Assembly (NCBI GenBank): GCA_038380795.1
Contig: CM076262.1
Coordinates: 69,770,629-69,834,628 of the forward strand
From: Pyrocephalus nanus
Taxonomy: Eukaryota; Chordata; Aves; Passeriformes; Tyrannidae
Reading direction: 5' to 3'
Length of the DNA: 64,000 nt
Shown: one piece after another, positions 18,363 to 33,080 of the stretch
Position numbering within the stretch: position 1 is the first letter of the stretch
How the letters are laid out: each line of letters opens with the position of its first letter
Made by a program: the position numbers and the translations under genes
The notes under the pieces: generated by a model
The model's input: only the letters and a program-made list of their open reading frames with translations
Told to the model about the DNA's origin: nothing
The model's database searches: none

Positions 18363-20430
18363 TATAAACCAATGTTCTATTACATATGTGGTGTTAAATG
18401 AACAATTGTATCTGCCTAATTAAAATTTCCTGTGCTATTGATTGAAGTGTAAATATTATGACTGGAAATTCATTTACTTCCTTTGTGCAGCTGTTTCAGT
18501 AACCACTGAAAGATCTTTCCCTAGTGACTAGGGAGCTTCTAGCATGTTCTTCTTTCAAGACTGAAGCGTGGCTTGTTCCTCTGGGTGGCTGGAGCCTGAG
18601 AGTAGAAGGGAATACCAAGTGCACTGAACAATGAGGATAATTCTTTAGCTTCTGCTCTCAGTTAACCCATTGCACGCCCTTGTGCTTGTCTTCTTCACGT
18701 TCCATTTATGGCTGTTTAGTGAGAGTGGCCTTCTGGGAATGGAGAGGGGAGAGTGGCTGGACCTCTGCCAGGTCCTTTCCGTGTGACAGAGAGCACAGAG
18801 CCAGCAGTTTGGGGTTTTCCAGGTGGTTTATTTCTCTGTATTTTCCATTCTGATGCCCTGCTCACCACATGCAGTTATTTCCGCCAGGTTTTAAACATGG
18901 TGAGCGTTGGTGAGATGTACCCATTTACAAGACAGAGACTCCCCACCCACAGAAGAGCTTCTGGCAGGACAAGATCCTGCTCTTTTCCCTCTGGGTTACT
19001 ATTTCATTTCTTAAAACCTTCTGAGTCCTTTGCAGAGGGTCCTGCTGGCCTTTGGCAAGCTCAGCTCTGGCTGTGAGTGCCCAACACCTACCTGGAGTGA
19101 CCACCCCTAGGAGAGCAGAATATTCACTTGGAATATTTAGTTGACTGCTGGGCTAGCAGTTGCAGTAGGTGACAGTATTTATGAAGTTCCCACATCACTT
19201 GTATCTTGCCACCCATGACAAACCATCCCCTCACCAGCAGTACAACCCCTGTGGTGTAAATGGCACAGTGTTCATAACTCTGTAATGGTATTAGATGAAA
19301 ATACTGAGGTAGAATATTTTCCCTCAAGTGAAAACCCTTGGGGCATACGTCCCTTTATTTTTAGCTCATCCACGATTGTTAATTTGCAGTTCGCTTGCAG
19401 GGCCCAGCAAGTGAGCCATGCCAATTTATTGTTTAATGATGCACTATTTCAAGTAATTTAAGCTAACAAGAGCTGTGAGGCAGCTCATCTTGCTTTGGAA
19501 ATGTGCTATTATAGCACTTTTATCTCTCATTTCAAGAAGACCTCTCACAAAAAGTCAGGGGGAAAAAAAATGTGCCTCAAGACCAGTGAAAAAATGCAGC
19601 CCTACAGATCTAAATGGTGAGTTTGCCCAGTTAAAAATAGGATGTACAATACAGTTTAGAGGAACTGAGCAACAAAATGCAGTGTCGACGCCTCACCCTC
19701 TCACAGGAGTAATTTATCCAACCTGAAAATAAGCTCACACTCCTTACAAGAATCCAGGAAAACGGCATTAAAAAGTTCAGCATTAAAAAGATTGGCAACA
19801 GCCTTCTTAATTACACCAGCTCTGCAAGTTCCAAGCTGAACACAGGCCGTGGAAATAGGTTTAGGGAGATAGGTTAAAATCCAGATGGCAAAATACATTG
19901 TTTAGCTCTTCATTCCTCCTGTATTAACAGGTATCACCCAAGGGCTAACAGTAGTTCCTTCCTAAAACATTAACTAGACCAGAAAAATTCAATTAGTGAG
20001 TGAAACCTGAGTGGGGGGCTTATCACTTAGGGACTTCTCTATTCATTTATTTCTTCTGATTTCTGATGCTCAGAATTGATTTTTTTTTTTTTTTTTAATG
20101 GATCTTACTCATTTCAGAAGTGTAGTGGCATTTCCATGAAGTTCCACATTGTCTTCAGATGTTTTCTAAACAGCTGATTTAGAAAGCCCTGGAAGGCTCC
20201 TCGGGAAACTTTTTTTCCCCAGCTTTTCTAAATGGACTGTGGTTTTTCAGCCCTCCTGCAGACAGTCTTGGGAGAGCAGGAAAAGTGGATGACTTTATGT
20301 AATTTTAGTAGTCTAATGAAAGGTGCTTTCAGTTGCAAGTCCCGAGCTGATAATTTCTAGTCCCCTGTCATTTGCTGCACACAAGTTAAAATGACTATGA
20401 TCTATATAACCTAATGTCAGCCAATATGTT

Positions 20431-20448
20431 ATTAATAATAATAATAAT
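20431..20448. repeat. (AAT)n microsatellite
   Basis: Short TAA/AAT trinucleotide repeat in AT-rich intron sequence. Confidence 0.85.
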
Positions 20449-22070
20449 TGCATTATTAAATATTCTTATTTATTACGAATAATTGCTATGAATAGGCTTC
20501 CACAAGATTATTTTGGGAGAACATTTTGCTGTCATCTTGCTACAGCAAGACAGGCCACCTCTGTGTCTTAGGCTGATTATTACATGTGTCCTAGTCATGG
20601 TGTGGTCCTGTGACTTGGGGCTAAATCTTAAATAGAGCAAAGTAATAAATACGCTTTCTTCCTCCCTGTTAGATGCATTTTTGTCTGGGTCTTGTGGGGC
20701 AGACAAGAAATTGGTTTTCTCTCATGACCTACGAGAAACTTTCCTTAAGAACTACCCAGTGATTCCTAGGAATTTTCATCCAGCTTTTTTCATAGTGTTT
20801 GGAAAGAGTCTGTGGATCAGGAAAGGGCATTCACCCTGCAGAAGTTCACATCCACCCAAGCATTTAAAAGCAGAGCTGTACCACTATCTGTAAGGTTCAT
20901 TTACACCCCCCCTTGTTGCAGAACACCTTGCACTTACCATAAACCAGCAGGGCACAAGCTTTCTTGTACACAGAATGTGATATTGTGGCCACAAAAGTAG
21001 AGTTTGTAGCACCAGTTATGCCATTGGGGCTGCCTCATTACAAATAAATCAGCTGCTTACAAAGACGTGACAGGCAGCTCAAAACTTCCTCTCTGAGGAA
21101 CCAGAGCTGTAAAACTGTCTGATGTTAAGGAAATAATGCTTTGCATTTTGGCTACTCTTTACATCAACTCCTACAACCAAATAATTCTTTGTTGACGTAT
21201 TTTTTTATACTGTCTTTAAAAATGCAGTCACTTGTTAAAGTGCCATCATCACGGGACTTCCACTGAGGTGTTCTAGCAACACAACCACGATGTTCTATCC
21301 ATGATTTTACCCTCTGATCAGCTCTTTTTGAAGACCCATTTCTCACTGTGGTTCATTTTCCTTCCTGTACCCTTTAGCAGTCAGAGGATCAGGTTCATTT
21401 GGGCTTGACCTCTGGTGACTTCAGAACAACTGCCAAGGCTTTGATCATCTTCCTCACCTTCAATCCACCTTTTTCATCCTTTCCAGAGATCCCTGTTACA
21501 AGAACTCACTTTGGCAGTAAAATGTTCTTGCTCTGGCTGTAAGGCTGGTTCCTTCTTGTCACAAGAAGAGAGTTTTACAAAGCTCTTTTGGACATAGCAA
21601 AGAGCAACAGGACACTGAGCCCATCTCGAAGTTTAGGGAGCACAGTAATTTCCCTGGGAAGCATCACAGTGCAGATAATGCCATTGCTACACATGTCTTC
21701 AGAAACCCACACTCTTCCCAGAAATTCACTCTTCCATGAGACAAGTTCAACTCATTTTGTGCCAGGGCCATTTAAGATTTTTCCAGTGGACAGTGACTTC
21801 TTGGGTCATCAGTGAGGTTATTTGCCACCTACATCAGAAGCAGTGATGCAGTTCTCTTCCCTCGAAGCTGGCTCCCCAAGATCCCTACAAATTATTTAAT
21901 GTCAATTGGTCAGCTTTTTCATCCAGTCTCGTGCCTCCTGAAGGAGGAAACGTGGAAACATCAGCCAGGGTAAATGTGTTTTATCCTGTCCTGGCCAAAG
22001 CTGGTTTGATTGCTGATTTTTAGCCCAGTACCTACAAAGGATTTTAGTGAGCTGCTCATATCATATTAAG

Positions 22071-22119
22071 AAAAACAAAAACAAAACAAACAAACAAACA
22101 ACAACAACAACAACAAAAA
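22071..22119. repeat. (AAAC)n/(AAC)n microsatellite
   Basis: AAAAC units passing into AAAC and then AAC units, about 50 bases long. This is the complementary type of the G/T tracts elsewhere in the gene. Confidence 0.9.
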
Positions 22120-25100
22120 TTTGAGCTTGTCATCGTGCCCTACAGCATTTGCAGCAAAGGGAAGCATTTCAGCATCTGTTACATCAAACAGGCAGAGAGA
22201 TTTACAACTTTAGAGCTTAGGTTTGCCCATTTGACCAAAAGTGGCACTCAGCTTCAAATATCTTGGAATCATCTGAGCTTAATAATTAGACCTGTGGTAT
22301 CTTTCCCTGTCTAAGGATTAGGCTGCCCTGTTCATCTTGAACATCAAGCATGCTTTTGTCTGGAGCACCTGATTGCCTCAGTGGCAGGGAGGTACCTTGC
22401 TTATAGCTCTTTTCCAGACCAAATGACCTCTGCAGGTGACAGATTGTGTCAGCTGATTGTCAGTGAGCAGAGGTAGAACCATCTGATGTGAGCTGAGCAT
22501 GGTCCCCAGGAGTTCAGGACAGAAAGGCCACCTGAAGCACCATCCTTGATTCTGCACTTGCCCCTCACAGAGGCTCCCAGGTTTCATGCAGCTCTTAGCA
22601 GATCATTCCTCCACATTCCCTGCTTCCAACGAATTAAGATCCTCCTTCAGGTATCTTGCACAAAGCAGGGATTGCAGAGGGCACACGCCCAGTGTGTGAA
22701 CTTCATATTGGTCATGTCCTGTCCCTGTGCTCATCCACAAGGTCAGCCACCCTTCTCCCCGTTCTTCCCTTAGTCCACCTGGAAATTCCTGGGATTCCAG
22801 AGCTCAGAAGAACTGATGGTGTGGGACTGTGTGGTCTTAAGGCTAAAAAAAAAAAAAATCTCAGGTCTTAACTTGCAAGGGTCTGTGCCCTGTATGAACA
22901 CACACATGAACAGCAGATAAAAAACTTCTAATTTCTCTGGTGTTCTTTTTCTTTCCACCTCTCCACGTGACACCTTGAGGGGGTTAATCTTTCTACTGAA
23001 GACCATGAGCTTGGTAGAGCAGCAAGGGGGTGTTATGGCTTCTGGATTTTGGAATCATAGAGTAACTTGTGAATTTTCTAGTCCACTGATTCCAGTCTGG
23101 TGTTTTGTTTGTTACGAATTTCAGGGCTTAGTTTCATTGAATCACTGTTTTCTCTTCAGCAGAGACATACAGCTCTTTCTCCATTACAGGAAAGTAGAAT
23201 CCCCAGAGTTAACAAGAATTACCAGAGTCTCATAATTAAATTTATTTTCTCCTGCCATGTTTAAAATGATGGCATATCAATGTGGAAACCTTCCTTGTGT
23301 GTCCTTTCAGTCATACAAGGATCTCTCCTCTGGTGATTGAGCGTGAATAACTTCTCCAAAATCAAACCTCTCTCTTGAAATACTGTATAAACCACACAGT
23401 GATTGTGTAGCTCATATGGAAATCCACTGTTTTCTGCATTTCAGGCCTGTATGGTAGAGCCATATTTAGCTTCTTTTCAGCTCAGGAAAAGGAGCTGTAC
23501 ATCAGTAGAACCTACTGAAGCCATGCATTCTTAACCTAAAAAAAATAAATAATCCTTTCACCTGTTGAGAGTTTTCTGTCAAAAGCCTTTTTCTCGTGAG
23601 AGTAAGTTTTGTGGGAAGACTCAGGTTTTCACAGTGCTGATGCTTGGAATGATCTTCAGAAACAGGGAGGCAGGATGTGCCCAGGAGTCTTGTCAGAACA
23701 TTTATTTGAAATGTGAGGAAATGGTACTGAAGGCCCTTTCTTGGTGCACTGCCACCCATGTTCAAGGGAAATGTTGGTCTGACTGACTTGTTATTGCCTT
23801 ATGAAGGTGTCCCACCCTTGGGGCCAGTATTGATAACCAGTAGCTTGATAAGGGCTTGGGATTCTCCAGGTTTAATAAACATAAAAGCATAGAAAATTTA
23901 CTTTTCTAACATGGCATTTAATGCCCTGACTACCAAGCACTGGAGTACAGAGTGTTACAAGCTCTGGTTTGCCATTAGAGAATTTCCCCAGGTCTTAGGG
24001 TGTTTGATTCCAGTGTGAGTTAAAAACAGATTCTGCAGACTTCTTTTTTGGTTTCTTTCAAAATGGAATTTTGAAGAGTTCCCAGGTGATAGTACTCCCA
24101 GTTTCCTGTCTCAAAGAGCAGGGAGGTGGACAAGCTGGTGTTTGTTTTCAAGTGTTCTTTCAGAGCAATTAACTTCGATCACAGTTGCAGCCTACCAAGG
24201 GTCACTTTTAGCCAAGAGCACCTTTTCAGTCTGTACTTTAGTACCTAGCTTTGTTGTGCTGCCTCCTAGGACTCTTTCCAGTTGCTTAAAATACGTCTTT
24301 TATTTTTCTGAATGGCTTTTCCCCGACTTAGAACTGCTCACTGACAGCAAACCAAGCGTGTGGCTCTGTGTGCACCACAAACCTCTTTGTGCTTTAATCA
24401 ATAAAGAATTTAAAACATATAACTAACAGGCACGTTGCTGGGAGGCTCCCTGACTCAGTTACTGGCTTGTGAAACCAAGACCTCTCTTTAACTCCCTCTG
24501 TCAGTTCTGCTTTGCTGTATGAAATCATAGCAAACAGGGGGAAGGAATCCCTGAGGTCATTCATGCATTCTCTCTCTCCCAAGGGCAGGTCCTTTCATCT
24601 CGAGTTATCGTCACTTTTATTCACTGAGTTTGTGAATGGTGTGCTATTTCCTGTAAAAATCCCCTTTCTCCATTTCTTTGCTGATGATAAAGACTCTGAC
24701 CTTATCCAGAATTCCTGGCAATACCTTCCATTGTTTTGCTTTTCCATTTTCAATGAAAGGATTTGTCCAAGGTCAGGAGATAATGCTCCTCGGCAATGCT
24801 CAGAGCATTTCAGTTTGTCTTAAATGCAGCTTCTCCGTGTAGAAAACACACCACAGCTCCTAGTGCTAATTTTAAGGGGCCAGACTGGACTCACAGGGTG
24901 CTTACAAAACACCTGATCCAAATCTATCAAGTGATGTTCCCTAAATACGTCGCGTCCCCTGAAGAGGAATCCATCTTCACACGTTCCCTGTGTGGCAGTG
25001 CAGAATTCTCATCCTATTTTCATGCAAATAAAATTCTACCAATCATGAAATTGCAAGGAAATGAGGAGACAAGCATAACGAAGGGAAGAATTCCACATCC

Positions 25101-25505
25101 TGCACGTTACCCTTTCTGTCTCACCTTTTTCATTCCCTGCACATGAAGCTCTTTCAGTCTCTCCTTCATCTGTTCACAGCTATTTGTTTCTTTCATTATA
25201 CTCCCGTGAATGCTCTTTCTCCCTCCTTTCAGCATCACAGAGCAGAATTTGCATGAGAATGGCATAGCTCTCCCTTAACTGAAAATTGAAATATTTCAGT
25301 TGTGTGTTTAGTTCCTTCTTGTGCCTGTTTGTCCTTTGGGTCCCTCCTCGTTCCCTCATCCCGTGGCACGTAGAGCATGTACTGCCACTTGCAGTAAAAT
25401 TCTCTTTATGGATGGCAGCAGCAGCCTTACCATGTGTTCTCTGTCTCATGGCTTTCTTACTCATACTGAATATTCCCTCTCACTTCAAGGCAAGCTCAGC
25501 TTGAT

Positions 25506-25537
25506 TTTTTTTTTTTAATTTTTTAATTTTTTTTTTG
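25506..25537. repeat. Poly-T tract, interrupted
   Basis: T-runs split by AA pairs. Confidence 0.85.
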
Positions 25538-27003
25538 CTAAATTTCCTGAGTTGAGTTTTAATCTCTTCCAAGTCTCAGGCTTTCAGAATTTTTGTATTT
25601 TTGGTCAGAGTCTGAAGGGGCTCCAGTGTGGGGGTTTTTTTATTCACTTAGGACTTTTATCCAGTCCTGCAGTTCACCTGCACACAGCAGTGATGCCACT
25701 GGTGCTTAAAATTGTTTCTGTATGATTCTCTGTACTACATAAAAGTTAAGAGGAGGAGGGTACTGTGAAAACCCAGTGGAGTCATGCTGTTGGTCCTTAT
25801 GAGGGCCTAAAATGCTGCAGTGATGCAAAGAATCATTACAGGCAATGGCAATTCATGGTTTCAGATTAGACCCTCTCAAAATTCCCAAAGCCTTGCATTT
25901 GGCTTTCTTTAACAGGCATCCTTAACCTTTCCTCACTTGTTCAAAGTTTGCGTTTCGCTGTGAATTCGATACACGGAAATAAACTCATTTTTATGTGCTT
26001 AGCACAGGTAAACAGGTCACCCCTTGGTTCAGGCCCAGTAGCATTTTTACAACAGCTTTAGGGACAGCACAGCTGCTGAGAAACCCTTCATGTGCAAAAT
26101 TCAAAATTCAGACCAGGTGCAGAGGAGATAATGGTTACACTCAGAGTACTGTTACTCATAGCTTTGCTTGGACTGTGAATTGCTTTGATAGCACCTGATG
26201 CCATCTCTGAATTCAGGCTCCTCCATCAGGAATTCCTCTTTGGCCAGCGTTAAAATTGACTCAGAATAAGCTTTTTTAGGATGGCACAGATTTTGAGAGC
26301 AAAGCCCAACCAGCTGACCCCCGTGAGCTTTAGGCTACTGCAAATGAATTCCAAATAAAGGCAGTCTGAATGGCTGGTTTGCTTTAACTTGCCCCATGGT
26401 CAGTGTTATCACTTGGGCAATCATGGGAACTAAGCAGGGGGAAAAAGCATTTTTCCACTTCCATGTCTTCCTTTCAGCTGTGCTTACTGCTCACCGTGTC
26501 AGCCTTTTACAGAAATCTGGCAAACTCAGAGAATATTCTTTGTTTTGGGGGGCTGCCATCTCTTTTATTTGCAGCCTACCTGTTGCTGCAAAAAAATCCT
26601 TTTTCCTCTGCCTTAGGACAGGAGCTCAGTCCAACCTTCCTCTCTGATTCAGAGATGGAAGCTGTTGTTGTTATCTGCTCTTTCCAGTCACTGTGTTATG
26701 ATCAAGAATTAGAAAGCAGATAGGGTTTTCTGCATCCTGTTGACTTCAATTTGCCGTGCTGGGTAACAGAAAAGATCAGGTGTTTACCTTGTCCAGTCTC
26801 ACAGACCTGTGTAGTTTTGTTCTGCTTTGCACCTGTAAAATCTCCTGTAAAATTGGTTTGGATCTTAGTTCAGATTGAACCAAAAATGAGTAGGACAGAT
26901 TTGCCTGATTTTGACCAATACCCTTAAAATCACGTCATGTTTGTCTGTTCATGAGATAAATTGAAGTCACGAAAATTTGCTTTATTAAATAATTGGCTAC
27001 TCC

Positions 27004-27062
27004 AAACAAAAAAAAAAAACAAAACAAAAAAAAAAAAAAACAAAAAAAACAAAAAAAAAAAA
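27004..27062. repeat. A-rich tract with AAAC units
   Basis: Nearly 60 bases of A with occasional C. No element body recognised on either side. Confidence 0.9.
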
Positions 27063-27591
27063 CAGACTGAATTAGAAGCTTGTGTTTTAAATGGCCTTGT
27101 TTACTTCTTTCATAAAAGAAGCTGAAAATTAGTTTTTCAGAAATGTTCTCAAACCATATCCCACATTGCAATATCCCACAGTTACTGGTTTTTTCCTATA
27201 TATATATATAAAATTGTTAGAGCAGTAAATATTCTAATGGAGTAAACCACAGGTTAAACATATTGGCAAATTATTTTAGTTATTTCTTATCCATGGAATT
27301 GAGCAGATTGTTCCAGAATTAAGGGCTTACACTGGAAAAACAATGTAATTTCTCCCAGACTCCTTATGTAAATAGATGTCCTGTTCTTTAGATCCCTGTC
27401 TCTGTCCAAATTTTCTGGTAGAAATTCAATAAGGATGTAGATGGGGCTACAAACATTACTTCTAATTAACAGCAAAGTCTAATTGTTTCAAATTATGAGC
27501 TTTATCGTAATTCAGAAGGAACCTGAATGTCAGTTCTGTGACACTGCTTTACTTGTGTCTTCCTGTTCTTTTTCTACTCCCTCATCAGACC

Positions 27592-27660
27592 AAAAAAAAA
27601 AAAAAAAAAAAGAAAAGCCAGAAATGCATGAAAAAGTTTAAAACAAACAAACAAACAAAA
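27592..27660. repeat. Poly-A run followed by (AAAC)n
   Basis: A run of about 20 A at 27592-27611, a 28-base gap, then AAAC units at 27640-27660. Confidence 0.85.
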
Positions 27661-28331
27661 ATGCTAAAATGCTGACGTTTTCCCAGAGGAAAAGAAAACA
27701 GTGAAAATGGTCTGTAGGATCAATATCGCCATGAAGACCTGATGCAATTTTTAACATCCCTTTTTTTTCCCTTCCCCAGTGCGAGAAACTGAAAATAAGT
27801 AATTTGCATCTGCTCTTCGTTTGAGGCCTGAAAGTTGTATTTGCTTTTCAAATGTAAAGTTTGGTAGTGCTGAGGTGAAGAAGAGTGAGTTGAAGTCCTT
27901 ACCAGCAGAAGCACAAGGTGGTCATGCACTTGGGTTTGTGCTGTGTACTGGCCTCAGCTCTTCTCTTTGATGTGGCTCCCAGGACCTCTTTCCCACATTC
28001 TGCTATTCATGTTTGCTTTCTTTTCCCAATGTTTTCTCACGACCTTGAGTTTAAGGAATTTCATCAATACATCTCTCCAATAATCCAGAATGTTAGAGGT
28101 ACTGTCACATGTCCTCCTGCTCACTTGGGTCTTCATCCTGCTAAAGAGTTTGTCATGTATGAAAGTCAGAGTCACTCGGAAAGTTGAAGGGTATTTATCC
28201 CTTTCGGTTTGTTTTACTAAATCTGTGTGAAAATAAGAAAAGCTGGCTTGATTCCTTCTATTTATATGTAGAAATAACTCTTGTTCACTGAGTGACCCTT
28301 ACCCTATAGATCCAGTCATCCATGCCATGGG

Positions 28332-28348
28332 AAAAAAAAAAAAAAAAA
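28332..28348. repeat. Poly-A tract
   Basis: Seventeen consecutive A. Confidence 0.85.
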
Positions 28349-29125
28349 TTGTTGTGTCTATTCATTTTCACTGGATGTCATCCAGAAAGCAGAAATATTA
28401 CTGCTTATGTTCATCTTGTGCTGATGAACTACAATAAAGGAGACTTCATGTGCCAGAGTTAATCTGCTAACATAAGATTTACTGCTCTATGCAATGCCAT
28501 GCCAAACCTAGTCTCCAGTGCCTTTCCCTGGCTTTTACTCTCACTCCTGGCAAATCATCCTGCCCTTAAACTGTAAAAAATTTTTAAATCACCTGAAAGG
28601 TTTTCCCTTCTCTGAAAGATAAAATGATCTGATACCTTGGCCTGCACGTGCACGCACACAGACAAGTGGAAATGCCAGCAGAAGAATTCTTCCAGCAGTT
28701 GTTTTAAACTCTTAAGTCTATAAAATAGTCCTTCCCAGAGGAGTAAATGAAAATCAGAACTGTATTACTTTAACAGTTTGGTTCAGGTCCTGCAAAAGCT
28801 GTGCTTGAGGTGAGCATGAACTCTGCCTGAAAATAAGGAATTGCAGCCTCAGCTCCATTCCCAGAAAAACACGTCGATCCATTGGTTAGCTGTGCCTTAT
28901 GGCAGTTATGTGCAAATCTATTTGTGTACTAATTGCCCATTCTAATTAATGTTATTACGTAGCAAACATGGCAAAAAAATCTAAAATCCATCCAGAGGAG
29001 CACGTGTGAATCTGTCTGGGCTCAAGAGTTCTGTCCCGTGCTGGTAATGCAACCCCTTGGTTGTGGGTTTTTTCCTGAGTGCCAGGAGCTCATTCCACAA
29101 CTGATGTAGAGGCCTGTGCCAGTGC

Positions 29126-29178
29126 AAAAAAAAACAACAACCACACCAAAAACCAAACAAAAAAAACCCAAAAAGAAA
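29126..29178. repeat. A/C-rich simple tract
   Basis: A-runs with CAAC, ACC and CAAA units. Confidence 0.8.
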
Positions 29179-29852
29179 CCAGTTACACTTTTCTCCCCCC
29201 TATTTTAAAGCAGTGAAGTCCCTCCAAAGGTCCAGTCTAAGTTCACCTCGAGGACAAAGGAGAGGCTGCTTTAAAATAAAAAAAAAATCTTTTAGTACTA
29301 GTCAATTGAAAGATAAAGCCTGTTCTGTGTAAATAATTTTTGATCAATGTACTGTTCTAAGGCAATTCCCAATTAGCATATCCTATAGCTTATTGTCAGA
29401 CCCTGTCCACAGGGTACAATTGTGACACAGGCTGTGAATATTCAGCAATTGGAGTCTGTAAATCTGAGTAAGTAATGACAAAGCCTCTTTAGGGAAGGAG
29501 GTGAGCTGAGCAGAATAATGGAAATCTTGGGGGGCAGTGGGGTATTTTAATTTAATCAAAGCCAGAGCAACTGAAAAAGATACTATTAAAAGGACTTGCT
29601 CTCTGAAGTAAATACTTTTCAGATAAATGCCCAGTTCAAACTGACGTGCTAAATTGGCATCCTTACATCCACTCCATTCTGTGGATCAAAGCAAAGTTAA
29701 TCATTTCACTTGCCTTTTATCTATTTTATGGTTGTGTTTGTGAGTGTGATGTGTGAGCCTGTGCATGTGTAATGTGTGTGCATGTGCATACATGAGTGGA
29801 AATAATGGCAATGAGGGGAGGGGTTTTGCTTTTTTCCTAACAAAGTTGAAGA

Positions 29853-29868
29853 TTTTTTTTTTTTTTTA
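29853..29868. repeat. Poly-T tract
   Basis: About sixteen T, preceded (29727-29800) by an imperfect TGTG-rich stretch. Confidence 0.8.
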
Positions 29869-30597
29869 ATGTAGTGGTACCTCACAGTCACTGCCCACTG
29901 TAGTAAAAGCTCAGAAGTATTGCAACTTTCTCTTGCCTGTGTTTGCCCAGCCACCCTTCTACATACTACAAGCACTGGGAAATTTCAATGACACAGCTTG
30001 GAATGGGTTCAGTGACCTCAATTATGCCCTCCCACCCACTCCAAACTCCTTTCAATTTGCAAAAAGCTTTAAGTGGACAAAACCCAGATGCCTTTTGCTT
30101 GTAGTTCAGTAAGAACAGATTGGGCATGTAGATTCTTGTCAAAGTGATATATGTAGTTCATTTTCCATTAACTCTTTCTTAACTAAGGATTTTCAATTCT
30201 CAGTTCCAAGTCTAGCACGCTGCTTTGCTCTCTACTGTTTTTAGAGTTCATTGTGCCTACAGCATCATTTAAAAGTGAAGCCTGAAATGCCTCAGCTAGA
30301 CATTGACTGATACAAAGCAGGCAGAGGGTTTGCTCCTGCTTTTAGAGGCAATCGCGCTTTTTTTCATTGCTCTTAAACTTGTTTCCTACGTAACAACCCA
30401 TCCTGTTGTCTAAGGCGGTCGAAAAGTAAATATAATAAGGAAAACCTGCTGGGAGGAGAAAGAGATCATGCCTTGTGGGAATGATTTCCCAGTCCAGACC
30501 AGTCCGTGGGCCCTGAGGACCTCGCGAGCTCGCTTGGGTTGCCTTGCTTAAAACTCGCATTGCTTACACACACCGTAACACCCCAAATATGCTGTAA

Positions 30598-30876
<279 letters not shown>

Positions 30877-31212
30877 TAAATATCAAGTTATTTGATCAAT
30901 ACTTTCAAGTTAAGGCAACGCTGGCGCAGGGATCGCAGTTGAGTTCGTTCATTTTCTCGCCCCTGATTTTTCCGTGTGTCCCTCCCAGCTCAAAATATTC
31001 GGTGATTTCGGTCATGTAAATTTCTGTGTATTAGAAGGTTTCATTACTGCCAAGAAATGAGATGCAGAGAGGTCAAGAGGAGCAAATCTGGGCTGCAAAA
31101 AGCCTTTAGTTTCAAAGGATATTCTTGTAAAACTGCAGTCATCCAGAGGTGTCTGAATTCGTCTGTTGAAAATGCAAGTTAAGATACTCAACCAGTACCC
31201 TGTAACCTGCAG

Positions 31213-31251
31213 ATAATCAGCTGGTTATCACTAACATAATCAGCTGGTTAT
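31213..31251. promoter_or_regulatory. Duplicated near-palindromic E-box (CAGCTG)
   Basis: The 16-mer ATAATCAGCTGGTTAT occurs exactly twice, at 31213-31228 and 31236-31251, with a 23-base period (two helical turns). Each copy is a near-perfect palindrome around CAGCTG, the core recognised by class II bHLH factors paired with E-proteins. The repeat is seen directly; a regulatory role is inference. Confidence 0.4.
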
Positions 31252-33055
31252 TACCAAGGGAAAGACAGGGAAAAACCCAGACACTGGTCCATTTTTGCAC
31301 CTTCAAAACAGAAGCAGCAGCAAAGGAAAACCAAAATAACCTTTGCAAATGCACAGGTCTAAACCACACGGCTGGTGCTCAGGGTTCTACTGTTCCAAAG
31401 GCAGCACGAGACCCTTGGTGGTTTTGGTCCTTCGTGGGTGTGTTAAAACCAAGGTCAGGGGAAGAGGGGACAGAACAGAGCATCTGATATCACTGTCAGC
31501 ATCTGTCCTCACTTAAGGAGACAGGGACAGTCCTCAAAAATCCCTCCAAAATCACCCTTACTGGCATGTGTGTAGATTTGGATACATGTTGATAGGGCCA
31601 GGCCATCCATCAACCATTGTCCCATCTTCCTTTTGAGCTTCCTTGCAGAGGACTCGGTGATGGGCACCCAGGAGGACACTGCATATATTCTTGTCACAGA
31701 GAACACTTTTGGTCACTCAGTGACTTGGCATAAGCTGACCTAACTTGCTAAGGAATTATTATGACTCTTTTTCCCTTCAAAATACCCAGAAATGTCAGAA
31801 CACCTTCAGTCCAGGGCTTGATGTTACTTAAAATAGTAAACCCCACAAAAATAAACAGAAAATGTGTGGTTTCCTCTTGCTCCAGGCTGAAAAATCCCAG
31901 TGCTTGGGCATGATCCTGTTAGTATTTATAGAAATAACAGTCCATTTTGCCTGTTTATTTGAAAATAAAACATTTAAGCTGCCATTGCACACAATGTTAA
32001 TAGTTAAGGGTGAGCTCACATCAAAACCCAGTCATCCGAGTTCAAGCCACATAAAAATAAATCTTCATTTTTACCGGCAGAACAGTAACAGTGATTCCAC
32101 CAAGTGCTTAAAAAGGAGGCATTTTAATAATGTAACATACACCTAGGCTTGATCATAATGTTTATTATTGGAACTGTGTCATGGAAAAACAAAGATTAAT
32201 TCTAAATTTAGACACTTGGCCAGAGAACTAACATGGAACAATATTTATGTAAAAATCAAGTCTGTAGTTAGTCCTATCTCAAATCTTTGTTCATGAAGCC
32301 TGGCCATGACTATGAGTTAGTCCTCTAGACAAAATGAAATATTCAACTGATCCTCAAACCAAATATTTTAGCTCCAAGCTCTTTCATTTTTTGCTTTTCC
32401 TCTGTTCTTGTGAGTAGAGAATATAAGAAACAGAATTATGATGCTGCAACTGGAAAATAACTTCCATGGTTTAATTAACCAACCAACCCATTTCTTTTTA
32501 ACCTTCATTGGCATTTTAGGAAATACTCTTCCCCATAAAAGGTAAAATATATATTTCAAATTTAATTTATTTGTAATTAATCACATTTATCTAATGTGAG
32601 ATCCCTGGGCTAAGATTCTGCTTTCCTGGAAGGTAGAGGTACAGGGCATGTAAGTAAAGCTGAGAGGAACTGGAGGGAAAATTGATATATTAACTGCAAA
32701 ATGCACTTGTGGCTTGAGCAAAAATGATTAATATGTTTAGGTTTAATTTAGCAAATAAGGTTGACCAAAAATAATGTTTTCATTGGAAAAGTTTGCGACT
32801 TTTTAGTCAGTTTTGGCATCTTCCTCTCTTAAGACATTTTACATTATGGAGTTGCTGAGATTCAGAGACTCAGAGAAACATCTGAACTTTTGAGCACTGC
32901 AGGGTGGACATTGTGTAATTTATTAATCTGTAATTCTAGCTCCCTTGTAGGTGACTTCCTCAACAGTGGGCTTTTGCTATAATGGCATTTTATAGAAATC
33001 TGTTGGCACTTTTCCTCCTTATTTTTTACAAAGGAATCAGTTAAAATAAAATAAT

Positions 33056-33080
33056 AATTAAAAAAAAAAGAAATAAATAA
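33056..33080. repeat. A-rich tract
   Basis: AATTAAAAAAAAAAGAAATAAATAAA-type low-complexity sequence. Confidence 0.8.

Noticed and set aside
23051..23085. GGAATCATAGAGTAACTTGTG, like the tail repeats of a reverse CR1
   Set aside because: Only one tail-like unit and no following GGAAGGGACC block, so too weak to call.
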